A stretch of 64,000 nt of DNA from Echinostoma caproni (Eukaryota; Platyhelminthes; Trematoda; Plagiorchiida; Echinostomatidae): the NCBI GenBank assembly GCA_900618425.1, contig UZAN01040123.1:18300-82299 (forward strand). Direction: 5' to 3'. Below the pieces are notes generated by a model that searched no databases, was not told the DNA's origin, and was given only the letters and a program-made list of their open reading frames with translations. This document shows, piece after piece, positions 1 through 12,854 of the stretch (positions are counted from its first letter, which is position 1; each line of letters starts with the position of its first letter). The position numbers and the translations under genes are program-made.

Positions 1-1460
1 TTCTCCCTTCGCAACTCAGCTTCATCGAACAGGTTCTTATCTTTATTGTATCATTGCTCTACCCGTCGCATCTTTTCACTTACTGGTTACATCTGTGCTA
101 TCATTTATAGTTTGGTGAATGAGACAGGTGATGATATGAATGAGTTACAGTTATCCATGATCCCACAAATGATGACAACTCTGAACTGGGGGATCCATGG
201 GGTGTTAATTATAGGTCGGCAAAATATTCTACTCACGGTTGTCTTATCACTGAATGTTGAATAAGAGAAAAGATTCAGTGGTACCGCGGATGCCACTTAG
301 CGGTATATTTCCCGTATGTGTTACGACGATAGATTGTGCAAGCGAGCTACCTATCATAAAGGTGGAAAGCAGTGTCATTTTTCCTACTTTGAACTGAACT
401 GGGCGATTGTGTAGACATTTCACATTATGACTCAACTTCCCTGGAGTCATTGGCGTCTACTGGATTATATTCATTTTGTAGAAAATAGTGCATTGTTCAC
501 AGATAAACTTGCTGGTTTTTATTTTAGCGGATTAAGACAGCTGATTTGTTTGCAAGATACCGAAAAATAAAACTTCGCTTGGAGTTAAAACGGATTCCCT
601 CAACTAACACCGATTGCTCTGAATCAAGTGCGATTGCCTACAAATCTCTGACATTGAAAGGCACGCTTAACAAAATACTTAACAGTGATGCTCGGATCCA
701 GTGAGTTAGCAGTATTTCACCTGAATAGCACGAACTGAACCCAACTCATTCACTAGCTATCAGCAATCACATTTCTTCTCTGTAATTCCCGGAATAATAA
801 TTAGGTGCTATCCATAATTTCTAATACCAACAATCTGCATTCTGCAGCCTCTCCTTTCGCTCCTCAGCTTCGTAGCATTATTATACCATTGATCAACCGG
901 TCGCATCCTTTCACAGACTAAATACATCTGCGATCCTTCAATTTTAGTGATTAAGACAGGTTACGATAAAAATGAGTTACAGTTATTTATGATACCACGA
1001 ACGATGTTGACTCTGTACCAGGTGCTCCTTGGGGTATCAAATTGAGGCGGTTAAATTATTCTACTCACGGTTGTTTTTCGGCAACTTTCTTATGAGGAGC
1101 AGTTGCCTCTATTGACGAGTTCATAAATAAACCGGGATATATGTTACAAAGAGTCCTTCGCGGTTCTACTGAGTGTCGGATATGAGACAACATTCATTAG
1201 CTCCACGGATGCCGCTTTGCAACCCGTTTCCCGGATGGTTGGTACCATGAAAGATTGTTCAAAGGAACTATCCATCATAAAGGTGTAAAGCAGTGACATT
1301 TGTTTTTCTCTGAACTGGGCTGGGCGATTGAAAGCACGTCTTTTCACATTATTACTCAACTTCTCCATGGTAACTGGCGTACTTCTTAGCATAACTACTC
1401 CACTCTGAATCGGTCCGGTTGGTAGGAAATTATTTGTGCACTTTTTCACAGATGAACCGG
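1..1460. repeat. Diverged direct duplication, unit about 0.85-0.95 kb
   Basis: The stretch at about 10-480 recurs in the same order and orientation at about 865-1460. Shared blocks include ATGAGTTACAGTTAT near 150 and 970, ATTCTACTCACGGTTGT near 225 and 1055, CATCATAAAGGTG-like words near 355 and 1270, and CTGGGCGATTG near 400 and 1320. By eye the copies differ at roughly a quarter to a third of positions with small indels, so this is an old duplication or two related repeats in tandem. No ORF in it looks real; short ORFs on both strands are not conserved between copies. Confidence 0.7.
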
Positions 1461-2548
1461 GCCAAATCTGTTTTGTCATCCTTCTTTCAATCCATTATGC
1501 AGTGATAATGATATGGAGTGATAATTATGAGTGGGATTTAATACGCAGCGAAAGGTTGAAAAAGAACGGTCTACCTTTTGCACCAGATATACAGACGATT
1601 CAAGAAGGGTGTGGATGGATCTGTGCGCTGTGCTCACCCCTTGTCATTTGATCCATTTTCATCGACTAAAAGTGCAAATGATTTACAGCCGAACTTTATT
1701 CTCAACAATGTTTCCGGCTTAGTGAATCACCTGGTGTAGCACGGAGAAATCATTGGGTATTGTGTTATATTTGGCTACAGAGTGACAGCAGCGAATCTGA
1801 AATGATGTGTTTTAGATTTATTTTCAAATCAAGTCAAGTTAGGTACATGCTTTAGCCCAGAAATTAAGCTGTATTTCACTAATCACTTTGAAAATGTGTA
1901 AGCAGCCTTTCAACCATGGGAGAGAGCCCACCGGTCAATTGATTAATGAAGTAAAATGGTTAATACCAAAATGAAACTTATAATACAGAGGTTCATTGGA
2001 ACTTGGTGTGTGGCAATGGCCCCTATAACTCAAAAGGGAAGAAAGTGGTTGCCGGAGGAAGAGTGAGTATTCTCAGATAAATAAGTGTTGCGGTAAGGGT
2101 TTTTCCTGTAGCTTTACCCTAGGACAATTTTGCATTCTGACCACCTTATGGTTTCATGCGATGCCGATCTTGGATTTTTTGTTTACAAGATGTCATTGGA
2201 GAAATATATATATTTGGGTGGTTAAACTCCTCTTTGATCAGTGCCTTGACGTTCGGAGTTTTATCAGAACATATAATCGAGTTTATTTTGCCTTTTGGGG
2301 ACCTGTATTTCCCTAGACAGCCTTTGTATGGCCACAGCTCCTTTCCTGAAAGTTGACTGTACATTAGTATATTCAATAAATGAAAGAGGAAGTGAAAATA
2401 TATTTATTTTTAAGTATTATTCATTAAGCTGACTTCAGCCTCGCGACGAGTTTGTTTCCAGCCTGGTCTAATGTTTCCAACTTGAAAGATCAGCCTATTT
2501 CTGCAGTCTGCAAAATGTTGATATTGAATGAGCAGCTGGAGAAAAGTT
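1461..2548. other. Non-coding stretch, no recognised feature
   Basis: AT-rich sequence with only short, unconvincing ORFs. A 74-nt segment at 1989-2062 is preceded by CAG and followed by GTGAGT, but it is open in only one frame and does not read as a LIM second half. Nothing else here can be supported. Confidence 0.5.
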
Positions 2549-3250
2549 GTGCGATTTAGAGTATGCCGACAACAACCTTTGTCTGTCCGAATGCATGGAG
2601 GCTGCGCAAAGCGCCCTCGACAGACTTTCAAGTTTTGTAACTGAATGTTATATGCGCTTTACGGTTTTGAGACCTTTGATATTCGCTTGGGAGATATTAA
2701 TCGTCTGGACGTCTTTGATTGCCGACAAAATCTTGGCACACCTCACATTCGTACACTAAAGGCAAACGGGGTTCACTGTAGCCTACATTCTCTATCTCCT
2801 ACCCGGATCCCTATGTGACTCCTTTTTTGATGTGTAACGATTCATCTATGTAAACATCCTATGGGACAAGAGAAGCACCAGCTTGTAAGCTATTCCCATA
2901 ATAAAACTTTGACTTTGACTTTGTTTACGTAGTTTGGCGCGGGCTGGATGAAACGAGCGTTTAAGTAACTCTCAGGTACGTCGTCGCGTATTTGGTGGAA
3001 AATTTGTTATCACAGAATTCAGATGAGTTGGCTTCGGTGGTTAGGACACTTACTGCGCATAGCGAGCTGCCGTCTATCGCACCTCACCTTATTCTTAGTT
3101 GCAGCTCCAGTTTGGAGGGAGACGCATGGAAATTATCAGGTGACGAAGAAATGAGGCCCGAAGAAATGTACAGATTGATTAGGTAGAGTAGGTCTCCCGT
3201 CTTCAAGGTTGGGGTCCGAAAAATGAACACTGCAAATGCAAACACAAAAG
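2549..3250 (+). mobile_element. Degraded non-LTR retrotransposon (reverse transcriptase remnant)
   Basis: Pieces of a non-LTR reverse transcriptase are visible in order. About 2549-2660 reads DLEYADNN followed by MEAAQSALDRL; this is the catalytic YADD box with its last Asp changed to Asn. About 2676-2732 reads LGDINRLDVFDCR, resembling the conserved LxxEDxRRLxVFDHR segment near the end of such proteins. About 2930-3060 reads RSLARAG, SNSQVRRRVFG and then MSWLRWLGHLLRI, and about 3188-3215 reads VSRLQGWGP, matching the usual C-terminal order. Stops, frameshifts and an internal deletion after the YADN box show that it is dead. It is split by the nested insertion at about 2736-2928. RTE/Jockey-like by motif; the clade is not firmly assigned. 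Confidence 0.75.
2736..2928 (+). mobile_element. Nested short retroelement insertion with TTTGAC tail
   Basis: This segment interrupts the reverse-transcriptase remnant between the VFDCR and RSLARAG motifs, which would otherwise be adjacent. It ends with CCCATAATAAAACTTTGAC followed by further TTTGAC units. The same tail occurs inverted at about 5788-5830 and 53927-53960. In the 5.8 kb copy the tail lies just downstream of a CR1-like C-terminus, so the insertion is probably a truncated CR1-like 3' end or a SINE sharing that tail. The left boundary is approximate and no target-site duplication was fixed. Confidence 0.6.
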
Positions 3251-5784
3251 CCTTATTTCCTCCCGAATTAAACCCAACCGTTATCAGTTCGTTTCCTGTG
3301 TATCATTTCCTCCCAAGATTATGTAAAATTCCATGTATTTTATGCTGTTCCATCTATATTTTGATTATAGTGATAAGCACCATAGACAGTAGGTTAATGT
3401 TACAACTTTAAAATGTGTCCTTCGAAAAAATATTCACGTGTCGATTTGGAAGAAAAAGACAGTAAGGGAGTTATCCAACAATGAGTGATAAAACCGTCTG
3501 CTACTGAGGGACCCGAGTGAACACGGATTTACGGGGTTCTGGTAAAAGTATCATTTATTTTTACATGTATCAGGTTAAGTTCTTGTAACTCCCATAAATG
3601 AGTAATCGACCATGAGCTATTTGACTGTCGTTCTCGAAACCTAATACCTATTTGTTGGCAGACAGTTCCTCTACAGCTGCGCTCAGCGCTACACCGTTAG
3701 TTTTGGGGCATTCTGTGCTACTCAAACGGAACTGGCTGGTTTCTGTTTCGCAAAATAAGCCCACGAACCGATCAACTTCATCTGTCCAGCTGTTGTTCAA
3801 ACTACTATGACAGAATAGACGGCTAATGAAATCCAGATTGTGATGATTTCATATCATGAGCCTATTCATTAGAGTCTGTTAAATAACTGGCTTATAGAAA
3901 AAGAGTATCTTTCCTGCTTAGCACTATCGATCTTCCGGAGGTGAGGTGATTTGAAAAATAACCTGTTCATCTTCTGTTGATTCAAATGCTTTTTCTGCTA
4001 ACTTCTCATTTCTCTTAAGTACGTAACAGTTTTTGGCACTGTTTCCTTCAGGGCACGTGAAAGAAATATTGCCTCAGTCATTCATTGCCATTTGAAACTT
4101 GGAATGCAGTAGAAAATAGTTTGTATAGACATCAGGGCGTACGCAAGCTCGCTGGATTTGTGGTGCTCCGGTCACACTGATGCGTGTTAATGATATTATA
4201 GCATGTCTATCGGCAACGGTTTGACAAGCAGTATAACAATTACCAGCAATCGTTGATGACACATCTTTTCTCGTAACTGATTGACATGGTTTCTGCCACA
4301 CGCACTTGATACAAACAGCAACAGCAAAAACCACGACAGCTATCACAACAACACAAACGCAATGGAAACAGACATGTGCGTCGCTATGGAGGCCTGTCAT
4401 CCACGAATCTCTGACACCGAAGCATGTGTACATGCGTGGTTGAGTCAAACAGAAAAAATCAGAGGACCCAGTGCATGTCGACTATAGTTAATCTACCTTG
4501 TCACAGACAGGTTTAATTCAGCTAAATGACAGTCAGATCCAGTGACTTATTGCAGCGTGAATAGTTCAGACTGTGAGAGTGCCTTTCATATCAGTGCTTT
4601 TCAGCTTTGTTCGTGTGTGCTTCAGTGTGGTTTTTACCATGCACCCCAAGATTTATGTGCCCTTGCACACGTGCTTGTGAGTACCTATCTGAATAAGCTG
4701 ATGTGCGCACGTAACATGCGTTTGCAAGCGTGCGTGTGTGCGCCTTACGTGCGTGCGTGCTTGCAGGTTCACCACGTTTCGTCAATCTGCTCCACATAAC
4801 ACGGGTCGCGTGGTGTCTTCCGTACGGAAATGAGCACGACCAAAGTGAGTTGAATTCATCGTAACATTTCGAAAATCGTGGAAATAACATTGTAAAACTT
4901 ATGTTCTCCAGATGTATTAGGGACTCGATCAGTTTGAACTCAAAGGTCAGATATCGGGTGCGGATAACAAAGGAAACGGCTCATTAAATTTGGCCACATA
5001 TATTCAACAAGAAGGAATAAATCGAGAACTGACCACTTTAAGGCAGTTTATTGCTATTTAAAAGCAGTTCATTTACGTGATTCATAGGACGTTTCACCGA
5101 TTACGGTTCTTTCGTCGATTGTATCACAGAAAAGGAATAGTGATAGGTCATACTGCGTCAGAATTTCCATCAACATGCACTGCATGCACTCTCGCCTAAC
5201 ACGAATGCAGATAAACATGTGCCGTTCATAGAAAAACAATCGACAAACGAATGTGGTTTTGATGTATTGTGAACTCCCTGCTGCGAATTCGTCGAACACG
5301 TCTGAACTTTAAGAAGCTTTGGTACGATCGAATCCGTCAACCAATGGTCAGACACCTACAGACAGCAGGCATAATATGGAATATATGGTTGCTGTGATCG
5401 ATTGAGGCCTGCTTCTGATCGGACTGGCTAACGATGATATATTGTGTAGATAATATCGTTGTTTATCAAATTTGTTCCGATACTCATGTGTTGTGTCTTG
5501 TGCTATTATGATGACTTAGCCTGAGCTATTTCCAGTCAATCTGCACATGCCACGTTTATAGTTGGTACGAAAACTGCAAAACACTAGGAGCTCCAGAAAA
5601 GCAATTTAAAAAAATGAGTTGTGATATATTTATTTTCCGCAAATCAGTTAGATTACTTTCAGTATGTTTATTAAGGAAATCTATAAAATTTCTGCCCCGG
5701 TTTTACTGCAGTTGAAACACTCGTCTCAGAGGGTTACAAAATCGAATATTTCAGTACTTTAGGGAAACAACAAGTCACTATCAG
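3251..5784. other. Non-coding stretch, low-complexity patches
   Basis: No gene is supported. A CA/CAA-rich patch at 4300-4370 creates a hydrophobic-looking minus-strand ORF, and a GTGC-rich patch lies at 4725-4765; both look like low-complexity artefacts. The rest is AT-rich and featureless to my reading. Confidence 0.5.
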
Positions 5785-6240
5785 GATATCAAATTCAAAG
5801 TCAAACTTTTATTATGGGCGATTTAACAATGCTAAAGCTTATAATGCGGCGTAGGATTTTTACAGATAATTTTGAATAACTTCACAAAGAGAAAATGATA
5901 ATAATAACAATTTGCATGATCACTCACGGATGTCAAAATTTTAAGTGTTCCAGTGATTTGTCAAGTTGTAATTTAAATAGTTCAATTGTAGGAGCACACA
6001 CTTCATCGGATGGAAGAGAATTCCATACGCTGCACAATCTGACTGCAAACGACTGATGCCGGCTGGCTGCTCTGGGTCTTCAACTTTAGTGGATGTCCCC
6101 TGAGGTGATTATTTTGAGATAAAATCAGCATAGAACGGCAAGGGTGGTTGGGTTGATGCAGTATGTGATATTCCAAGATTAGGTCCCCCCCCAAAGTCGG
6201 CGGTATTGAGATAAGTATAGTTCCAATATTTGCAGTATTT
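5785..6240 (-). mobile_element. CR1-like non-LTR retrotransposon, 3' end
   Basis: On the minus strand about 6194-5945 reads GDLILEYHILHQPNHPCRS, LRGHPLKLKT and, after a frameshift, a WNSLPS-like segment with a FKLQLDKSLEHLKF-like end. This is the typical C-terminus of CR1/Jockey-type polymerases (GDLILTYKIL, RGHxxKL, WNxLPxxVVxA, FKxxLDxxL). A 3' UTR follows, then a GTTAAATCGCCCATAATAAA segment and TTTGAC-type units near 5788-5810. The element is 5'-truncated and frameshifted. It links the TTTGAC tail family in this window to a CR1-like source. Confidence 0.8.
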
Positions 6241-7772
6241 CGGAGTATGTCATGTTATGCAAACCTTTTGTCAATTTTGTTGCCATCCATTTAAATCCAT
6301 TTAAGTCGGGTTATTTATTCACTTGTTAACATTCAATTACAATGTAACTGTTTTTCTTGCCATCGTTGGAACCCCTACAATTAAACCAAGCTCTCGTTAG
6401 TTTCTATTAGTTCGCTTTCTACTTAAATTGCATACACATGCAACCGTTGTGAATGAAGTGAAATAAATATGTACAATCATAAAGTTCTAACAATGCAAAC
6501 AGTAAAACTGCAGTATCGAAAGAATCCAAGTGATTTCTCTGTTTGTAAGAACGATTCAAAAGGACAATTGACACTAAATTACAAAAGATCTTTTGAGATA
6601 AAGCTTAATGAGTTTGACGTGCAAGTGCTTTCTTAAAAGAAATCAATGCACCTGTAAATGCTTAAGTTTTCACCGACGCATTTGCCAGATCAACAGAATA
6701 GTTGAGCTTGAAGGAACTGCTTTAAGTTAATATTTATTCTACCAGGACATAAAAGAGTGCTGAACACCCCTAAATCAACTTCAGTTTGGATAATGTTTTC
6801 TGAAATCCATGAAAAAGCTGATCCTGCATATGAACGGGCAACTGTGCAACGTGGCAAGTCGGATTAAAATGGACACACATTACTATGTGCGCTCTAAAAT
6901 ACGGGGATTGGGCCATGGGGATTATGCTTAACGAGTATTTCTTGAATAAATAATATAATATGAGGTCTTACTGTAACCGTGGTTCCATTCTGCTTTCAGA
7001 AACCGACCCAAAATGAAACACTGGAAAGTTGTTGCAATATCTGATTTCTGATTAATGAATTTTATGGGTAATTGCAGTTTTTGGCAGTGAAAGACTCACT
7101 GTTTAGGTTGTTTCGGCAACATGCGGTCTTAGAACAGCAGAAAGACTAACTACATTATCGCCCTACTTTGCGAAAGAAAATGTTTTCGTAATCAAATTTA
7201 AACATCTTTTAAAACTAATTATCGTTTTAATGATAATTAGAGTTATAACCTTATGGTCCATGCTCTAGAAAGCTTTTCTCGCTGTCCCTCGTGAAGTATT
7301 CAGCGAATGGGACGACCTAGCTGAAAAACAGCCATACCGTCACGATCTTCAGGTGTTTCTGGGAAAAAGTATCATGGTCCTGGAAACTTATAGGCATGTC
7401 ATAACGTTAGAGTTTACAACATAATAACCAGCCCAGGTGGTGTTTATGTATCGGTTGACTGATGCAATTAATTCAGGTCGGGGGTGTATCGCTGTCTCAG
7501 ACTTGCCCGGTACCGCACAAATATTTCTGAATCATCATTCATTCCGAAACTTGACTTAACTATCGATGATAACAGCTGTTAAATACAGGGAGCTATCAAG
7601 AAATATCAACCACTGAAAGCAGAAATTTTTCAGCTTCAGATCTCTTAGTAATCATGTGTATTTCTATTTCAAGTTAAAAGTTTAGGGATTATCAGTGCAA
7701 ACTTTGTTTAAAGTGATCGATGCCCACCACATGAATTGGCCATTTATCCCTAACACCAGAATTATCGTTCAG
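6241..7772. other. Non-coding stretch with one small perfect hairpin
   Basis: AT-rich with no supportable gene. A 9-bp perfect inverted repeat, CTAATTATC with GATAATTAG, lies at about 7217-7242. Nothing else was recognised. Confidence 0.5.
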
Positions 7773-7825
7773 TGGCCGAGATATCCATCGATGGAGGTAC
7801 TCCGATTATAGAACAGAAAATAGAG
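7773..7825 (+). CDS. Candidate upstream exon of the multi-LIM gene
   Basis: A 53-nt open segment between a TTATCGTTCAG acceptor and a strong GAG|GTGAGT donor. It takes two leading bases and then reads AEISIDGGTPIIEQKIE, ending on a complete codon. That end phase matches the next exon at 10590. The residues look protein-like rather than random, but the exon is short, shows no domain, and no start codon or upstream exon was found. Treat it as a plausible 5' exon, not as a proven one. Confidence 0.4.
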
Positions 7826-10589
7826 GTGAGTTACGAGAAAAGGGGCTGTTCTATACACGATCGCGTGATGATTTCGGCACAGCTACATCCGAAATAACTC
7901 CACCTTTTCTGTCCAAGTTCAGTGGTTTTGCATGACGCGGCTGATCTAACCGCTCTAATTATTATTACTATCATCATTATTATTGTCAAGCTATAATTTG
8001 CCTCCCGCACCAATAACTCATGTTAATATTAAATGCGAAGCTTTTTTCACAAAATCGCATTTTAATCTCAAGTCTTGAAACAGTGCAACAAAATGCACAA
8101 ACAACCTGAGGCATGCGCCTTCAAAGTTGATTTTGCCGATAAAAGTTATCGAAAACGCGTGCGCGATCGCTAAACTGGGAAGTAATGTGTTAGACTGGTT
8201 CCTTTCAACGGAAGTGATTGGATAGTCAAAAATAATGAGGTGCTCATCGAACTGCATTCGAGATACAACTCCAGTATTCGCTTTCCTTTATTTTCACACT
8301 CCTCATTGTCTTTATGGTCACCATGAAACCACACATTTACCGCCCATATTCGATTGATTTGCATGACTCAAAGACGAGTGAAATTGGCATCAGATACCGG
8401 TTGGATCAAATGTGCCACTTATTAGCCATGCCCTATTGTGCAGTATACATGTTTTGCTAATCTCATGATGCTAACCGTTGTCGAATGCTACACATCCCGC
8501 GTTGGCTTGCAATGTCTTTCTATCCAGTCGTCGTTATCGGCCAGGGTCATTATGAAAAAAACTAAGCAGCTTTTATATTGCCGCTACTTTCATTCATGTG
8601 CTAAAATGTTTGTGAACGATTGTGACTCAATTTGAAGAAATTTCGAACGTTTGATAGTAGTCAACAAGTACTTTTATGCTATCTCTCTTTTTCAATTACA
8701 AAGCATAATCCATTTTCAGGTGATATAGGACTGAATTAGTTGAAATTGACACCCATTGGATGATGAGGAATTGCCATTTTGATTGTTTTTCCCTGGTGCG
8801 GTGGCAAAATGTAAAGGTGATAAGTCATGGTATTATAATGTAAAACGTAAATACTTATTTATGATCCCAAATGAACACGGATTGCATATAATATTGACTG
8901 GTTGGCTGGGTTCTAACCTAATTTCATTTTAATAGTATCAGGCTTTAAAACCACGTGTACACTTACTGTTATCAAAATTCTCCACAGATTTCGGACAGTT
9001 CAAAACACTAAGATTTCCGGAACGTAAAATTATTGGCTTAGTAGTGGGAGTACTGGTTGAAAAAGAAATTTACAAGAGAGTTAGAATAATGAGTACTTAC
9101 TTATAGAACAGAAAACATAATGAAAATATTAATTCCCTCCAACCCCGCACCACTACCGCTCAAACGAGTTTAAATAATACCACCTTCCTCTTCAAAACCT
9201 GTATTATTTCAAATCCTTATTATTAGTACCTGCGCATGTGCATGGTGCACGAGAAGGATGTGGCTATTTCAATTCTATGCATAAACAGTTAACCGTTGGG
9301 CTCTTGCTAATTTTTCTTCAGACAACCTGAATATATTGGGCTGGACAGTAACGAAACAGATTCAAGTCACATAGGAATAATGGAATAAAAAAGCCTGTTC
9401 ATGATGAAATGGGTTAAGTTTTCAATATAACCACTCACGGCCTAGTTCATTTTTCCTCTTTTATCATAATCGTCTCACATTTCCAGTTCACTCATACTAA
9501 GTATAACAAGGTGTATTTTCATGTTGGTTTGATGTCAAAAACATCCATCATGGTTCTTGTCAAATTCAGTACATCATAGTTAACCAACAAAATCACCTAT
9601 GCTATATTAATTTTTCACACTTTATTTCTATCATGGTACAATCCAATTACTAGAGTATTCTGTAGTATTGCAAACGTTTGGTTGTACTATACTACTAGTG
9701 TGAGTTGCCACCACGGAGAGACATTATTGGAGCAAACGACTAGTTTCAGCGTCCCTAAAAGTTTACTTTCAGTTCTCACTGATTTAACCAAAGGTGCTCT
9801 GTTGAGTGTAAAACAGCATATTACTCAAGTCAGTTGACAGCTTTCCGTTCAGAATCAAACATGTGTTCAGCCCCAACATTTAATCCAGAAAAAATGATTT
9901 GAAACCTGTGTTTCATATGCAATGGTTGCTTTATAACGTGTTCTGTGGCGTACGTATGAAGTGTGTGTTTCACCAATATCTTTCAACTTGATAAAAATCC
10001 ATTCCATTGGATTCCATGCAATCCGCCTGACTACGTCTTGGTTGCAAAAATGCTTGTCACATGAACCGATCTGTAAATGTTGAAACAAATCCAGAGTACA
10101 CGTGATGCAGTCATCAAAAATAGACATCTATGTAGACCGGTTACAAAACGATTCATAGTTGCAAATATTGATTGATGTGACAGGTTACGATCATCGAAAA
10201 CCAAGCCTAATTTGTTGACGGCATTCATTTCTTCTGCCCGAAATACTGAACCCCAGAACATCAAACTGAATAAAATACTGACGTAGTCATTGTTTCTCTT
10301 TTCACACGTAACAGTACATATATTGTTTCACTGTGTTCATTTGCATTCATCGTCAAATTCCAATTACGCTTATTTGTTATAATTTAATTTGACCCCGTAC
10401 TTTATTCATCCGCATTATCATTTTTGTATGCTTCCCATTCAAGTGTCTTCGGCACCTGACTAACCATAAAAGTTCATCTAACGCAAATGTACATGTGTGC
10501 AGCATCATAAACCACACATTTTTCATTCGCATTTGAATTCACCCACACCCGCACCTCTCGCTTTCGTTTCACTCATTCACACATCCAAG
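7826..10589. other. Putative intron, nothing recognised
   Basis: AT-rich sequence between two candidate exons. No repeat family, RNA gene or convincing ORF was seen. Confidence 0.45.
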
Positions 10590-10679
10590 GATATGAACGT
10601 GGTCTGTTACGAGGGTAAAGATTCCCCGGAAGTCCCATATTTAAACAATACACAATCTCGAACACCGTCTCCGACCCAA
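10590..10679 (+). CDS. Upstream linker exon of the multi-LIM gene
   Basis: A 90-nt exon, phase 0 at both ends, between a pyrimidine-rich acceptor (TCACACATCCAAG) and a consensus CAA|GTGAGT donor. It reads DMNVVCYEGKDSPEVPYLNN and then TQSRTPSPTQ. The Ser/Thr/Pro-rich end resembles the linkers between the LIM domains farther right, and the phase joins directly to LIM A first-half exon at 17063. It carries no known domain. It is the most upstream exon I would call with moderate confidence; the true 5' end of the gene may lie outside the window. Confidence 0.65.
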
Positions 10680-12749
10680 GTGAGTTACAAATTACATTAC
10701 TTGGGGAGGAATATGACAATTTTACTCTCGGTTGAAGCTATTTCTAAATATAACCACTAAGTCCGTCTAATTTATCCCCTTAGGTTACGAGCAAATAGAT
10801 AAGAACAAAGCGCTATGAGTGTATTGTCGGTTAAAGAGAACAATGTTCTTTTTCTGGTTAAAAGAATTTCAAAAGTGTCCATGTACCCTAGGAGTGAAAA
10901 CATTCAAAGTCACGGTGGGGTTGGAACTTACATAATGAAGTCTCCTCTAAGATTGTATAGAGTAATTTTCAACAGTTGATCTATAGGATTACGTACGCTA
11001 ATCCTGTTTTATCATATCTGAATGCTAATCTAGTGAGACTATTTGAAAATGTTACGCATTACATGATAATCAATAAGATTAGATAAATCATAAATATCTT
11101 TTATCATGAAAATATAACTTTCCTTATTCGTATTCTTTTCGGACAACTCACTTGATTGGTCGCATTTCATTTTTTGTTGTTCAAAGGTATGTGATATACT
11201 GGTGTCCGCGGTGATCTGACAATCACACTACATATCAAAATATCTACTCAGTCAATATGTAAAGAGCATAAAAGTCTTCTGTGTTGCTCATTTTGCATGA
11301 TAAAAGAGGCGAAGCATAGCGGAAGTTCTTGTCAGTCGGGCATGCACCCATCAAACCAGTGACTTCATCGTCTGACCGCAAAGCGGTGCATAGACAGCTC
11401 AAGTCGATCGATCAGGAGAAAAGCTCAATAGGCAGATAATTAATGGGTGTTTATTTGTCGACGAAGCTAAGCTGATGAACAGGTTTATACTGAGTGTTTC
11501 AAGTGAACGAGCATAGATAGTAGACATAAATACGAACATCGCAGACTGTAGAATAAAATATAAACGAGTTCCGCTGAAAACGAATAGTGCTTAATCTTCA
11601 GAAACGGGTGAACTTCTTTGTCCGGTAGGTTTTTTATGACTGTCCCTCAAGCATTTGAACTTAATATTCATCACCACCGTTCTGCATGGAGTGACTTGAC
11701 AGCTGCGAACACAGTTGAGCAGTGGAAAACTTGCTAATCTGTTCATCATTCATCAGGGTTGTAGCAGGTTAAATTACGTTCTTACCAGTTCTTTTTTGTT
11801 AGACACCGATGATATAAACATGACAAGGTGAGGCTGTTTGTGGGAGATGGGCTAAGTAAACAAACGATTTACTTAAACCTAAAATATCTTGTTTGTTCAA
11901 TGAAAACCACCAGTGCGGGTTCAATCCAAGTTTGATATACATCGTTTCAACCGCTGGCTCACTCACCCTCTTTCCGTTGCACAAGTGGTCAAATCAGACT
12001 CCCGGCGAATCCCAAAAGCCCTCAAAGAAAGCTTGGTCCAAATTACTGAACAACATATCCCCGGGCTGGATTAACCAAACGTTGCTTAACGATTTGCGTC
12101 AAATTTTGACTGTAACCAAGATGGGAATCAATCCGCGGTAGTTTTTCTTCTAGTAGTTTTCCGGTACAAAAATTACGTTTCCGGCTGTTTTTGTGACTAT
12201 TAACTACCTTCCAAAGAAGATGGGTTTAATAATCATTTAGGTGAAATCTGTTTGACCCTAGATGTGAGTAGTCACAGTAAAATAATCTTTATGAACAATA
12301 TCCATTTGAAGATTTGAAGTGAATAGATTCAAATAGCCAAACAACGGATAGTCATTTAATTTAGATTATTATGCTATCGCGCATTACATGAGTCTGAATG
12401 ACAGTCAACGATGTGGGATATTCTGACTTTGTATCGAATCAAATTTAAAAGAAACATGGTTACCATAAATGAAATGCATTCTTTTGGTTACCCTGTTTCT
12501 TTATGTCACATTTTTAAGGTGAGTCTACAACTGGTACGTATGCATTTTTAAAACAGACGGTTTATCGTCGCTCTAAGCTATATATCATCACACGAATATT
12601 GTTATTAAGGTTTTATCTCAGCCCGGAGAAGACAAAAACGAATTAAAATTGCCTCTCCTTATCTTGTACTTATTTCCGGCTGATTAATCCCAGAGGTGCA
12701 TGTTGTTTAACAAGCCCCAATTATTCAACACGTAACCAGTTACAGAAAA
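10680..12749. other. Putative intron, nothing recognised
   Basis: AT-rich. A segment at 12407-12519 is open between an AG and a GTGAGT but reads as a basic, hydrophobic peptide unlike the other linkers and was not accepted. No repeats were identified by eye. Confidence 0.45.
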
Positions 12750-12854
12750 ATGGCAAGTGTACCACAACATATGAACAGAAATAAATTTGAAGAATATGTT
12801 TATGTGGTGTGTGGGCATGTTACTTTCCGGTTGCCCTGGCTGATGAAGAGGGTA

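Noticed and set aside
1989..2062. 74-nt segment between CAG and GTGAGT, the same length as a LIM second half
   Set aside because: The LIM phase contains a stop; the only open frame (GNGPYNSKGKKVVAGGR) has no LIM ligands. The length match is coincidence.
4074..4448. 124-residue minus-strand ORF with a hydrophobic stretch resembling a membrane segment
   Set aside because: The hydrophobic run is a translation of a CAA/CAC-rich low-complexity tract; no motif and no splice context.
12407..12519. Open segment ending AAG|GTGAGT with phase 0
   Set aside because: Translation is AT-driven, basic and hydrophobic, unlike the linkers; the TTTTTAAG before GTGAGT looks more like an acceptor context. Not convincing.
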